Assembly (NCBI GenBank): GCA_017619815.1 | Contig: JAFZRR010000044.1 | Span: forward strand, 1 to 31,973 | Origin: Bacilli bacterium | GTDB taxonomy: Bacteria > Bacillota_I > Bacilli_A > RFN20 > CAG-826 | Direction of reading: 5' to 3' | Length of the DNA: 31,973 bases | Notes under the pieces: model-generated | Databases searched by the model: none | What the model was told of the DNA's origin: nothing | Seen by the model: only the letters and a program-made list of their open reading frames with translations | Shown: in pieces, positions 1-7,098 of the stretch | Layout of the letters: every line of letters begins with the position of its first letter | Numbering within the stretch: the first letter of the stretch is position 1 | Made by a program: the position numbers and the translations under genes

Positions 1-308
1 ACTTCTAATTGTGTGAGTCCTTGTTCCAAATGAAGTTGAGGAGCAAATCTAATTTCCGCATAGATATATCCCATCTTATAAAGTCTTCTTACTAAGGATG
101 AAACAGCGTGAGCGATATTCTCTTTTTTCTGTAAGAGTTTAAGTGGGAGATCAAATCTCATTAAGTATTCTTCAAGAGACTTGCAATCCATTGGAACATA
201 AATATTGTTTGGGAAATCATTTCCTAAGGAAACACCTTCCTTCTTTGCGAGATATAAGAAGTCTTGTTCACTTAAGGAACCATCTAAATGTAAATGTAAA
301 TCTATCAT
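1..308 (-). CDS. add: Adenosine deaminase, N-terminal part (cut by window edge)
   Basis: Reading the minus strand from the ATG at 306-308 gives about 102 residues that run off the window. They begin MIDLHLHLDGSLS, the metal-binding HxH motif of adenosine/AMP deaminases, and continue to YAEIRFAPQLH, the second conserved block of adenosine deaminase. The family hydrolytically deaminates adenosine to inosine with a zinc ion, in purine salvage. The start has an AGGAG ribosome site about 7 bases upstream. The gene follows the MBL-fold hydrolase gene by only 4 bases, so the two are probably co-transcribed. The catalytic Glu and the later His/Asp metal ligands lie outside the window, so activity cannot be judged. 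An adenine deaminase-like paralogue is possible but less likely. Confidence 0.85.
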   Translation of the reverse strand, partial: MIDLHLHLDGSLSEQDFLYLAKKEGVSLGNDFPNNIYVPMDCKSLEEYLMRFDLPLKLLQKKENIAHAVSSLVRRLYKMGYIYAEIRFAPQLHLEQGLTQLE

Positions 309-312
309 ATAT

Positions 313-939
313 TTACTCCTGTAATTCTTTCTTGAAAATCACCGCTTTATTGTCAAAGAATTTATCATTAACTTCAGCTTCATAGCCATCGATTTCTAAA
401 TAATTTTTCACTAAGTCTTTAAATGCATCGATCTGTTCACCATCAGGATATCCGCTGTTATTCTCCTTTTTGTGATAATGTATTGGAATAATGACTTTAG
501 GATGAACAATATCGATAATGTCTTTTAATTCTTTTGCGGAGATTGTGTAATAACCATTTATTGGTGCAAGCATAATGTCGACGTTTTGCATTTTTTCTAA
601 AACATCTTTATGAGGAATACAGCCTAAATCACCTGTGTGTAAAACACGGTATCCGTCGATATTAAGAAGATACATATTGTTTAACCCACGGTGTTCACCA
701 TTATGATGATCGTGCGGGACCACTATTGTTTCATAAATTAATTCGTTATTTGTGGGAATAATATTAATTAATTCTTTCGCATTATGGTCGTAATGATCAT
801 GTGTGCATAATACGTAATTCGCTTCTACGTGCGGTAATGTTAAATTTGGAACAGAACGGTTGCGATATGGATCAATAACAACTGATACGTTTTGCCCTTT
901 TATTAAATAACAAGCATGACCTAAATTGATAATTTTCAT
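313..939 (-). CDS. MBL-fold metal-dependent hydrolase (UPF0173-like)
   Basis: This is a 208-residue metallo-beta-lactamase-fold protein. The metal-binding signature is THDHYDHNA (around residues 46-54), followed by GEHRG, HTGDLG (around residue 100) and IPIHYH near the C-terminus, together supplying the expected His/Asp ligands of a two-metal site. Length and motif order match the UPF0173/UlaG-like branch of small cytosolic hydrolases, whose substrate cannot be read from sequence. It is the first gene of a pair with adenosine deaminase. There is no Shine-Dalgarno sequence at its ATG. Instead a TATAAA box lies 8 bases upstream (948-953), so the transcript may be nearly leaderless. A phosphodiesterase or lactonase activity is possible; the function is not known. 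Confidence 0.85.
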   Translation of the reverse strand: MKIINLGHACYLIKGQNVSVVIDPYRNRSVPNLTLPHVEANYVLCTHDHYDHNAKELINIIPTNNELIYETIVVPHDHHNGEHRGLNNMYLLNIDGYRVLHTGDLGCIPHKDVLEKMQNVDIMLAPINGYYTISAKELKDIIDIVHPKVIIPIHYHKKENNSGYPDGEQIDAFKDLVKNYLEIDGYEAEVNDKFFDNKAVIFKKELQE

Positions 940-952
940 ACTAATATTTTAT

Positions 953-981
953 ATTATTTTGCCACATTGAAAAATAAACAA
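953..981 (-). promoter_or_regulatory. Promoter of the MBL hydrolase/add operon
   Basis: On the minus strand, TTGTTT (976-981), a 17-base spacer and AATAAT (953-958) form a plausible sigma-A promoter. An alternative -10, TATAAA at 948-953, is 8 bases from the ATG. The -35 is almost back-to-back with the mscL -35 at 983-988. Confidence 0.45.
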
Positions 982-982
982 T

Positions 983-1011
983 TTAACAAATTAAAACATT
1001 TGTTTTATTAT
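983..1011 (+). promoter_or_regulatory. mscL promoter
   Basis: TTAACA (983-988, 5 of 6 consensus), a 17-base spacer and TATTAT (1006-1011, 5 of 6) lie about 30 bases upstream of the mscL ATG. The ribosome site AGAAAGGAA (1018-1026) is between them. Confidence 0.65.
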
Positions 1012-1040
1012 ATTTTTAGAAAGGAATAATTTAATTCATC

Positions 1041-1706
1041 ATGGCAAAGAAAGCTAAAAAAGGAAAAGGTATTTTTACCGAATTCAAAGAATTCATTAAT
1101 AAAGGTAATGCCTTCATGTTGGCTGTTGGTGTTGTTATCGGCGGTGCCTTTGGCGCAATCGTTACAGCATTTGTTAACATCTTATTAAGCGTTGCTACAT
1201 GGGCAGTCCCAGGTGGCTTAAAAGGATTAGTTACAGTCTTACCAGCACTCAATGCAGCTCAAGAAGGTATGGACAAGTCCATCGGTTTAGGTCAAAAATT
1301 TGCAACATCAGATTTACAAGCTTTAGCCGAAGCCTTAGCTAAAAAGACCTATGGTGAAGATGTCGTTGCAGCAAATCCAACACTCATTGAACAAGTTAAA
1401 GCCACAATCGTTGGTAAATATGACTTACACGGCACAATCATGACATACAAAATGTCCGCCGTTATCGACTGGGGTGCATTATTAACTGCAATCATCAGCT
1501 TCATCATTATCGCTATCGTCCTCTTCATCATTGTTAAAGTCGTCGCAGTTGCCGCCGCAAAGAAAGCAGCTTTAGAAGAAAAAGCAAGAGAAGAGTACTA
1601 CAACAAGCATCCAGAAGAAAGACCAGTTCCACCAGAACCAGGTGTTCCAGAACCAACAGAAGTCGAACTTCTCAAAGAAATTCGCGATGCTCTTGTAAAG
1701 AAATAA
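1041..1706 (+). CDS. mscL: Large-conductance mechanosensitive channel MscL, long-loop form
   Basis: The 221-residue product opens in response to membrane tension and releases solutes under hypo-osmotic shock. The N-terminal amphipathic helix and TM1 match MscL: FTEFKEFINKGNAFMLAVGV followed by a Gly-rich helix (VVIGGAFGAIV). TM2 is near residues 143-170 (WGALLTAIISFIIIAIVLFI). A charged, Pro-rich segment and the usual C-terminal amphipathic bundle (VELLKEIRDALVKK) follow. The protein is much longer than the usual 130-150 residues because the external loop between TM1 and TM2 is about 90 residues instead of about 30. The gene stands alone on the plus strand between divergent and convergent minus-strand neighbours, with its own promoter and terminator. 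Confidence 0.92.
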   Translation: MAKKAKKGKGIFTEFKEFINKGNAFMLAVGVVIGGAFGAIVTAFVNILLSVATWAVPGGLKGLVTVLPALNAAQEGMDKSIGLGQKFATSDLQALAEALAKKTYGEDVVAANPTLIEQVKATIVGKYDLHGTIMTYKMSAVIDWGALLTAIISFIIIAIVLFIIVKVVAVAAAKKAALEEKAREEYYNKHPEERPVPPEPGVPEPTEVELLKEIRDALVKK

Positions 1707-1732
1707 GCGAAACAGTTGAATTAATTAAGACT

Positions 1733-1752
1733 AGACCACAGAAATGTGGTCT
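1733..1752 (+). terminator. Intrinsic terminator of mscL
   Basis: Stem AGACCACA (1733-1740), loop GAAA, stem TGTGGTCT (1745-1752), then TTTTCTTTT on the plus strand. Confidence 0.85.
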
Positions 1753-1771
1753 TTTCTTTTATATAAAATAA

Positions 1772-1796
1772 AAGAGTGGTCTTTCGAACCACTCTT
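1772..1796 (-). terminator. Intrinsic terminator of fructose-bisphosphate aldolase
   Basis: Nine-base stem AAGAGTGGT (1772-1780) pairs with ACCACTCTT (1788-1796) around a 7-base loop. On the minus strand it is followed by a T-rich run. It faces the mscL terminator between the convergent genes. Confidence 0.8.
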
Positions 1797-1814
1797 ATTT
1801 TGTTTGTTTAACAA

Positions 1815-2795
1815 TTAGATTTTGTCGTTAGAACCTAAGACATCAACAATCTTATGTTTGACTAATTGTTTGACGTATTCACGTGCTGGTTTTAAGTATT
1901 CACGTGGGTCAAACTTTTCTGGATGTTGATTCATGACTTCTCTAATACCTGCTGTTAAGGCTAAACGTAAGTCAGAGTCAATGTTGATCTTACAAACTGC
2001 TAATTTAGCAGCTTTTCTTAATTGATCTTCTGGGACACCAACTGCGTCGACTAATTTACCACCGTTTTCGTTGATAATCTTGACGTATTCTTGGTTAACA
2101 GAGGAGGAACCGTGTAAAACGATTGGGAATCCTGGGAGTCTCTTACTGACTTCTTCTAAGATGTCGAATCTTAATGGAGGAGGTAATAAGACACCTGTTT
2201 TTGGATCACGGGTGCATTGTTCTGGTTTGAACTTGTAGGCACCGTGACTTGTTCCGATAGCGATAGCTAAGCTATCACAACCTGTACGTTTGACGAATTC
2301 TTCGACATCTTCTGGTCTGGTATAGGATTCAGCACCATGTTCGACTTTAACGTCATCTTCGATACCTGCTAATGTACCGAGTTCAGCTTCAACTGTAACG
2401 TATGGGTGTTTGCTTGTGTCGTGAGCATATTCAACGACTTTTCTTGTAATAGCAATGTTTTCTTCGAATGGTTTGCTGGAGCAGTCAATCATGACTGATG
2501 TGAAACCACCGTCGATACATTCTTTACAAATTTCAAAGTCTGCACCGTGGTCTAAGTGTAAGACGATTGGTAAACCTGTGTCTTCCACTGCAGCTTCCAC
2601 TAAGTGTTTTAAGTAACCTTGTTTTGCATATTTTCTCGCACCAGCGCTAACTTGGAGAATAACTGGGGAGTTGCATTCTTTTGCAGCTTCGGTAATCGCT
2701 TGAACGATTTCCATGTTATTGCAGTTAAAAGCACCGATTGCGTAACCGCCTTTGTAGGCTTTTTCGAATAATTCTTTGGAATTAACTAATGGCAT
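1815..2795 (-). CDS. fba: Class II fructose-1,6-bisphosphate aldolase
   Basis: This is a 326-residue zinc-dependent aldolase of glycolysis and gluconeogenesis that interconverts fructose-1,6-bisphosphate with dihydroxyacetone phosphate and glyceraldehyde-3-phosphate. The sequence starts MPLVNSKELFEKA. It has the LHLDHG zinc/catalytic motif around residues 79-84, VEAELGTLAG around 136-145, an AIGTSHGAYKF segment with a metal-ligand His, and VLHGSSSV, the phosphate-binding and third-ligand region. KINIDSDLR near residue 270 is the expected substrate-binding loop. The start has a good AAGGAA ribosome site, and a perfect TATAAT (2821-2826 on the plus strand as ATTATA) lies about 26 bases upstream. 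It appears monocistronic. Tagatose-bisphosphate aldolase is a related alternative, but the central glycolytic enzyme is more likely. Confidence 0.93.
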   Translation of the reverse strand: MPLVNSKELFEKAYKGGYAIGAFNCNNMEIVQAITEAAKECNSPVILQVSAGARKYAKQGYLKHLVEAAVEDTGLPIVLHLDHGADFEICKECIDGGFTSVMIDCSSKPFEENIAITRKVVEYAHDTSKHPYVTVEAELGTLAGIEDDVKVEHGAESYTRPEDVEEFVKRTGCDSLAIAIGTSHGAYKFKPEQCTRDPKTGVLLPPPLRFDILEEVSKRLPGFPIVLHGSSSVNQEYVKIINENGGKLVDAVGVPEDQLRKAAKLAVCKINIDSDLRLALTAGIREVMNQHPEKFDPREYLKPAREYVKQLVKHKIVDVLGSNDKI

Positions 2796-2866
2796 AACTT
2801 TTTCTTCCTTTTCTGGTAGTATTATATACTATTTTACTTTTTATGATTATCTTTTTTATAAAAAGA

Positions 2867-2886
2867 GGAACGACTATAATCGTTCC
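2867..2886 (-). terminator. Intrinsic terminator of the feo operon
   Basis: Stem GGAACGA (2867-2873) pairs with TCGTTCC (2880-2886) around a 6-base loop. On the minus strand it runs into TCTTTTTATAAAAAAG. It lies just past the last feo gene. Confidence 0.75.
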
Positions 2887-2899
2887 CCTATTTTTTTAT

Positions 2900-3091
2900 C
2901 TAGTGACTACCGTATTTTTTACGATATTGTTTGAGAAGTTTTTTAGTATTTGCTTGGCAACATGCACAATCCCCAGTTGGCATATGGTGGATTCTTTTAT
3001 AAATATAAGTACCGAGAATGGCCGCGACAAAAAGAATCGCCAACACAAGCACTAATACTTCTAACCAAATCCAATTAGGGTTTTGAAACAT
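2900..3091 (-). CDS. FeoB-associated Cys-rich membrane protein
   Basis: This is a 63-residue small protein with one N-terminal transmembrane helix (about residues 8-30, LEVLVLVLAILFVAAILGTYI). A Cys cluster follows, PTGDCACCQANTKKL, and then a basic tail ending LLKQYRKKYGSH. This matches the FeoB-associated Cys-rich family (Pfam FeoB_associated) found directly downstream of feoB in many Firmicutes. It may play a FeoC-like accessory role, possibly passing ferrous iron or sensing redox state through the Cys residues; that role is inferred. The gene follows feoB by 2 bases, making it the third gene of the operon. Confidence 0.85.
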   Translation of the reverse strand: MFQNPNWIWLEVLVLVLAILFVAAILGTYIYKRIHHMPTGDCACCQANTKKLLKQYRKKYGSH

Positions 3092-3093
3092 AA

Positions 3094-5436
3094 TTATTGT
3101 CCTTTCTTACTAAGTTTTGCTCTAATCGCGTTATACCATTTGATGGCAAATGGAGTTAAAACGGCGACGACAACGATGGCAACTGAGACTGGGATGGCCC
3201 AAGCAAGTTGTCCAGGTTTATATGCTGCCCCACCGATATTTGATGGGAATAAATTGAGGATTGCATAGATAATTGCGCATCCAATATAGGAAGCTACAAC
3301 CCAGAATAAGATTGTCCATTTGAACTGTCCTTTTGGAAGTTCTGCTTTAGCAGTTGCACATGCCGCAAAGCATGGAATTGTTAACATATTGAAAGCGATG
3401 AACGAGATACATCCTTGCCATGTAATACCAGTTGCTTGAATCATCGCGACAGATGCTTCGATACCATCAGCGTCAGCTTCTAAAGCTTCCACGAATGATG
3501 GATCTTTATTTAAATAAGCAACTGCGATTGCGCCTAATGTGATAAATGTTGCAATAACATTTTCCTTAGCAATTAAACCAGTAATTGCCGCGACCGCGAA
3601 TACCCATCCAATTGTGGTTAATTGACTACCAAATCCTAAAGGAGTGAATAACGGTCTAATTAATTGACCAATTGAAGCAAGGATAGATTGATCCATTTCT
3701 TCCACCATTCTCCAGTTCCAACCAAAGTTAGTTAAGAACCAAATGACAATTGTGGAAGCTAAGATTACAGTAAATGCTTTCTTAATGAAGTGTTTTGCTT
3801 TATCCCAAAGAAGAACCATTAAGGATCTAAATTGTGGCAAGCGATATTCTGGTAGCTCCATAATAAATGGAGCGGTGCCACCTTTTTGCGATGTGTGTCT
3901 CATTAATAAGACACAGATAATTGCGGTAATAATACCAATCACATACATAGAATATGTAATAAGGTCGACGCTTCTAAAGCCGAATGCTTCGGCGATGCCG
4001 CCGGCAATAGCGACTAAGATTGGGAGTTTTGCACCGCAAGAGAAGAATGGAATAACTCTAATTGTGGCGGTTCTTTCTCTATCGTCTGCGAGTGTACGAG
4101 TATTAACCATCGCAGGAACAGAACAACCAAATCCCATAATCATTGGGATGAATGCTCTACCTGATAAACCGAAGTTACGGAACATTCTATCGAAGATAAA
4201 GGCGACACGAGCCATATATCCGGTATCTTCCATGATGGCAAAGAATAAGAATAATACCAAGATTTGTGGTAGAAAGCCCAAGATAGCGAATAAACCCGCT
4301 AAAGCACCTTCACAAACGAAGCTAGATAACCAAGCTGGTGCTCCACTCATCCATCCAGCAACGACATCATCTTTAATCCAGCCAAACGTCATATCAAAGG
4401 CATTAAATAGCAAAACGCCTGGAGAATTAATTCCTTTTTCGCTCCAAACTAGACCTTCCCAAGGAGTTCCAGCAAAAGATGGAGTAATGTTTTTGAATAG
4501 TCCACCTAAGAATAATAAGTTCTCGGAGAATGTTAAGTGGAAGATTGTGAATAGGATAACTGCGAAGAGTAATAAACCAAACACTTTATGTGTTAAGACT
4601 TTATCAATCTTGTCTGATCTATTATTTTTGACGTTTTGCGCTTCTTCCTCTTTTTCTTTAGAAACTTTCTTCACGGAGTGGAAATGTTCAGTAATGTATT
4701 GATATCTCGCATCAGCGATAATGGCTTCAAAGTCATCACCGAAGATTTCGTCATGGAAAGTCTTTTTAAACTCGGTAACCATATCAACGAGGTTTTCGTG
4801 GTTTCTTACTTCGAGTTCATCGTTTTCGATTAGTTTAATCGCGTGGAATAAAGGATTGTTGACCTTGCTGCCTTTAAATGCGCGAGTGATATCACCAATA
4901 AGGTGAAGTATTTCTTTGTTCTTAATAATAGTCTTGCCTTCTCTTGGTGTTTGGCTTGCTTCATAAGCCTTGACCATGAGTTCATCAAGATTATCATCTC
5001 TTAATGCGGAAACGGCCACAACAGGGACGCCAAGTTCATCTTCTAAGGCTTTAATATCAATTGTTGTTCCTTCTTTATTAAGAACATCAATCATATTAAG
5101 GGCCACGACCATTGGCACATTAATTTCTAATAGTTGTGTTGTTAAGTATAAGTTTCTCTCTAAGTTTGTGGCATCAACAATGTTGATGACGCAGTCTGGA
5201 TTCTCATCAATGATGTAGTTTCTCGCTACTACTTCTTCGCTGGTATATGGTGATAAAGAATAAATACCTGGAAGGTCGATGATAGAAACCTTTTCATTGA
5301 GTTTCTTATAAACGCCGTCTTTCTTTTCAACGGTAACACCTGGCCAGTTACCGACGTGTGCGGTTGATCCAGTCAAAGAATTAAATAATGTTGTTTTACC
5401 AGAGTTAGGATTACCCGCTAATGCAAATCTTTTCAT
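3094..5436 (-). CDS. feoB: Ferrous iron transporter FeoB
   Basis: The 780-residue protein has a cytosolic GTPase domain and a multi-helix membrane domain that imports Fe2+. G1 is GNPNSGKTTL (residues 8-17), then GNWPGVTVE (G2 region), DLPGIYSL (G3), NMID (G4) and SALRDD (G5). A helical GDI-like domain follows, then a linker rich in Lys/Glu (KEKEEEAQNVKNNRSDKIDK). The membrane part includes the conserved Cys-containing gate GFGCSVPA and FFSCGAKLP. Near the end, CISFIAFNMLTIPCFAACAT gives the second Cys-rich Gate-type segment. Length is normal for the family. The start codon overlaps the feoA stop as ATGA, which implies translational coupling. Expression is probably iron-repressed through the tandem operator upstream of feoA. 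Confidence 0.96.
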   Translation of the reverse strand: MKRFALAGNPNSGKTTLFNSLTGSTAHVGNWPGVTVEKKDGVYKKLNEKVSIIDLPGIYSLSPYTSEEVVARNYIIDENPDCVINIVDATNLERNLYLTTQLLEINVPMVVALNMIDVLNKEGTTIDIKALEDELGVPVVAVSALRDDNLDELMVKAYEASQTPREGKTIIKNKEILHLIGDITRAFKGSKVNNPLFHAIKLIENDELEVRNHENLVDMVTEFKKTFHDEIFGDDFEAIIADARYQYITEHFHSVKKVSKEKEEEAQNVKNNRSDKIDKVLTHKVFGLLLFAVILFTIFHLTFSENLLFLGGLFKNITPSFAGTPWEGLVWSEKGINSPGVLLFNAFDMTFGWIKDDVVAGWMSGAPAWLSSFVCEGALAGLFAILGFLPQILVLFLFFAIMEDTGYMARVAFIFDRMFRNFGLSGRAFIPMIMGFGCSVPAMVNTRTLADDRERTATIRVIPFFSCGAKLPILVAIAGGIAEAFGFRSVDLITYSMYVIGIITAIICVLLMRHTSQKGGTAPFIMELPEYRLPQFRSLMVLLWDKAKHFIKKAFTVILASTIVIWFLTNFGWNWRMVEEMDQSILASIGQLIRPLFTPLGFGSQLTTIGWVFAVAAITGLIAKENVIATFITLGAIAVAYLNKDPSFVEALEADADGIEASVAMIQATGITWQGCISFIAFNMLTIPCFAACATAKAELPKGQFKWTILFWVVASYIGCAIIYAILNLFPSNIGGAAYKPGQLAWAIPVSVAIVVVAVLTPFAIKWYNAIRAKLSKKGQ

Positions 5437-5675
5437 TTCGCTTCATCCTCCACTTCTAAAACAATTAACTGTGCTTCTGTTTTTCTAAGTGTTAATTCAT
5501 ATCCTCTAATTGTGATTTCTAGAGGATCACCAAACGGAGCTTTCTTTCTGAGATAGATTGTCGCATTCGGAGTAACACCCATATCAAGGAGTCTTCTTCT
5601 CAAACGACCTTCTCCCTCAACTTTTTTAATTAGGCCAGTCTCGCCTATTTTGAATTCATCTAGTCTTTTTAACAT
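5433..5675 (-). CDS. feoA: FeoA, SH3-like partner of FeoB
   Basis: The 80-residue product is a small SH3-like beta-barrel protein required for FeoB function. The family pattern is clear: LKRLDEFKIGETGLIKKVEG at the start, then RLRRRLLDMGVTPNATIYL, then PFGDPLEITIRGYELTLRKTEA. It is the first gene of the feo operon and overlaps feoB by four bases. The ribosome site is AGGTAGGAATT just upstream of the ATG. The 5' region of about 60 transcribed bases includes one copy of the repeated operator. The same SH3-like fold forms the C-terminal domain of full-length DtxR regulators; the DtxR-like protein in this window lacks it. Confidence 0.95.
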   Translation of the reverse strand: MLKRLDEFKIGETGLIKKVEGEGRLRRRLLDMGVTPNATIYLRKKAPFGDPLEITIRGYELTLRKTEAQLIVLEVEDEAK

Positions 5676-5720
5676 AATTCCTACCTCTCTATGTCACTAG
5701 AATTACAAAAATGTAGTTCG

Positions 5721-5762
5721 GTTAGTCATTTCTAACCTCTACTATGTTAGTCTTTGCTAACC
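5721..5762 (-). promoter_or_regulatory. Tandem DtxR/IdeR-like operators in the feo promoter
   Basis: Two copies of GTTAGTCWTTKCTAACC lie at 5721-5737 and 5746-5762, offset by 25 bases. Each is an inverted repeat with half-sites GTTAG and CTAAC, resembling the TTAGGTTAG-type half-sites of DtxR-family iron regulators. The second copy covers the -10 and part of the spacer; the first covers the predicted transcription start. Iron-dependent repression is inferred. Confidence 0.7.
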
Positions 5763-5772
5763 AACTAGTCAA
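5744..5772 (-). promoter_or_regulatory. feo operon promoter
   Basis: On the minus strand, TTGACT (5767-5772, 5 of 6 consensus), a 17-base spacer and TAACAT (5744-5749, 4 of 6) lie upstream of feoA and interleave with the repeated operators. Confidence 0.6.
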
Positions 5773-5795
5773 TAATAAATTATTAAAAAAGAAAA

Positions 5796-5809
5796 GATGG
5801 CCACCCATC
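5796..5809 (-). terminator. Compact terminator after surE
   Basis: Stem GATGG (5796-5800) pairs with CCATC (5805-5809) around a 4-base loop. It begins inside the surE stop codon and is followed on the minus strand by TTTTCTTTTTTAA. The stem is short but well placed. Confidence 0.6.
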
Positions 5810-6521
5810 ATTTCAATTTACTTTGTAACTTTTCTTTCATTCCCTTTTGGTAATAAGTTCTATTTAATGGAACGATTGAGATAATTCCGTGTGTCACTTG
5901 ATAGCAATCAGTTTCTTTATCATCATCGAAATTTGTTTGGGTATGTCTTAACGCCCAAAAACCTTTTTCATCTTTGTTGAAATAGTTTTGGTCATGACGG
6001 TAATATAAACCACCTAACGCCATACCTTTAACTTCGTTTTCTGGGAAGTTAACATTAAGCATATATTCATTAGATAACAACTTGTTGTTATTAATATATT
6101 CCCAAACCTTATCAAAATATTCTTCAACTTCACTGAAGTCTGTGCCTGGATAAGCGGAGAATGCGACAGCGGGTTTAAAGAACATTAAAGCTTCTAAAGC
6201 CGCACCGACAGTTGCACTATACATTGTGTCATAAGAAATATTAAGACCATTATTACAGCCGGAAACGACCATATCAAAGTCCATATTTAATACACATAGA
6301 CCTAAAGAAACACAGTCCACTGGTGTTCCACTGCACTTAAATATATTTTCTTCCACTTTTACTAATTGGATAGGTCTATCTAATGTCACAGATGCGGAAC
6401 CCGCACTTCTTGGAGAATCAGGAGCGACAATGACAACATTACCGTATTTTTGGAGCAATTTATAAAGAGTTCTAATACCCCTTGCTTCAAATCCATCATC
6501 ATTTGTTAATAGGATGTTCAT
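5808..6521 (-). CDS. surE: 5'-nucleotidase SurE
   Basis: This 237-residue enzyme is a divalent-metal nucleoside-5'-monophosphatase. The N-terminal metal site is intact: MNILLTNDDGFEARGI with the paired Asp at residues 8-9. GSASVTL supplies the conserved Ser, and VSGCNNGLNIS is the family VSGINxGxN block with Cys replacing Ile. The middle region has GTPVDCVSLGL. The protein is slightly short at the C-terminus, as in many Firmicutes versions. The start overlaps the end of the Nudix gene by 23 bases, so the two form a translationally coupled pair. Both act on nucleotides, which suggests a shared role in nucleotide-pool housekeeping (inference). Confidence 0.93.
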   Translation of the reverse strand: MNILLTNDDGFEARGIRTLYKLLQKYGNVVIVAPDSPRSAGSASVTLDRPIQLVKVEENIFKCSGTPVDCVSLGLCVLNMDFDMVVSGCNNGLNISYDTMYSATVGAALEALMFFKPAVAFSAYPGTDFSEVEEYFDKVWEYINNNKLLSNEYMLNVNFPENEVKGMALGGLYYRHDQNYFNKDEKGFWALRHTQTNFDDDKETDCYQVTHGIISIVPLNRTYYQKGMKEKLQSKLK

Positions 6522-7026
6522 CGATATACTCCTTTGCTAGTTTTAATATTGGTAGTTCTCTTTGTTTAATGAGAAGTCCCACACCATCATCTTCTACATT
6601 ATTCATTAATTCTATGGCTTTATCAATGTCCACGAATCTTAACTCTTGGATTACTTTCTTTTCGTATTCTTCTTTATGCTCGCCTACGTAATTAGTCGTG
6701 CGTACTAAATAATAGTAATTATGGTTATTTCTATGAATTAAGTTGTAATAATCTTCCACTTTAGCGAGAAACGTCAGTATTTTCCCCTTATAACCGGTCT
6801 CTTCTTCGATTTCTCTAAGGACCCCTTGATGAAATCCTTCATTAGGCTTTTTACCGCCTCCTGGGAGCTCAAAACAGTCGCGATGTCCAAACTTATCATC
6901 ACTAACGACATGGAGAAGAGCGACTTTATTATTTTCGTTTAACAAAACCGCGCGAAGGACAATCCTTTTGTGGTCGGTATACGTAAATGGATAAATATAA
7001 TCTTCGAAGTGAAAGACGTTTTTCAT
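6499..7026 (-). CDS. Nudix hydrolase
   Basis: The 175-residue protein contains a complete Nudix box, GGGKKPNEGFHQGVLREIEE followed by ETGY, giving the GX5EX7REUXEEXGU pattern with the REIEEE metal site, around residues 56-79. Family members cleave nucleoside diphosphates linked to another moiety; the substrate cannot be told from sequence. The C-terminal half (WW-less, with VDIDKAIELMNN) resembles 8-oxo-dGTPase/ADP-ribose type enzymes. It overlaps surE by 23 bases. The ATG has no ribosome-binding site; a perfect TATAAT lies 7 bases upstream (7034-7039), so the mRNA is likely leaderless. Confidence 0.88.
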   Translation of the reverse strand: MKNVFHFEDYIYPFTYTDHKRIVLRAVLLNENNKVALLHVVSDDKFGHRDCFELPGGGKKPNEGFHQGVLREIEEETGYKGKILTFLAKVEDYYNLIHRNNHNYYYLVRTTNYVGEHKEEYEKKVIQELRFVDIDKAIELMNNVEDDGVGLLIKQRELPILKLAKEYIDEHPINK

Positions 7027-7060
7027 AATAAAGATTATACACTATTTCTTAATAAGAAAA

Positions 7061-7080
7061 AGCGCCACCGAAGTGACGCT
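7061..7080 (-). terminator. Terminator of the fic/EF-G-like operon
   Basis: On the minus strand, AGCGTCAC, loop TTCG, GTGGCGCT, then TTTTTCTT. The stem is eight base pairs with one G-T wobble and a UUCG tetraloop. Strong. Confidence 0.9.
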
Positions 7081-7098
7081 TCAAAGGAGAAACAACTA

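Noticed and set aside
1733..1796. Riboswitch-like alternative pairing between the two adjacent hairpins
   Set aside because: Both hairpins share GTGGTCT by sequence, but each is explained as the terminator of one of two convergent genes, and neither precedes a coding start.
3743..4702. A 319-codon open frame on the plus strand opposite feoB
   Set aside because: It lies wholly antisense to the well-conserved FeoB coding sequence, resembles no family and has no ribosome site; it results from codon bias on the other strand.
5433..6521. Mycoplasma-type genetic code with TGA as tryptophan
   Set aside because: feoA and surE end naturally at TGA, feoA in an ATGA overlap with feoB, and tryptophan is encoded by TGG.
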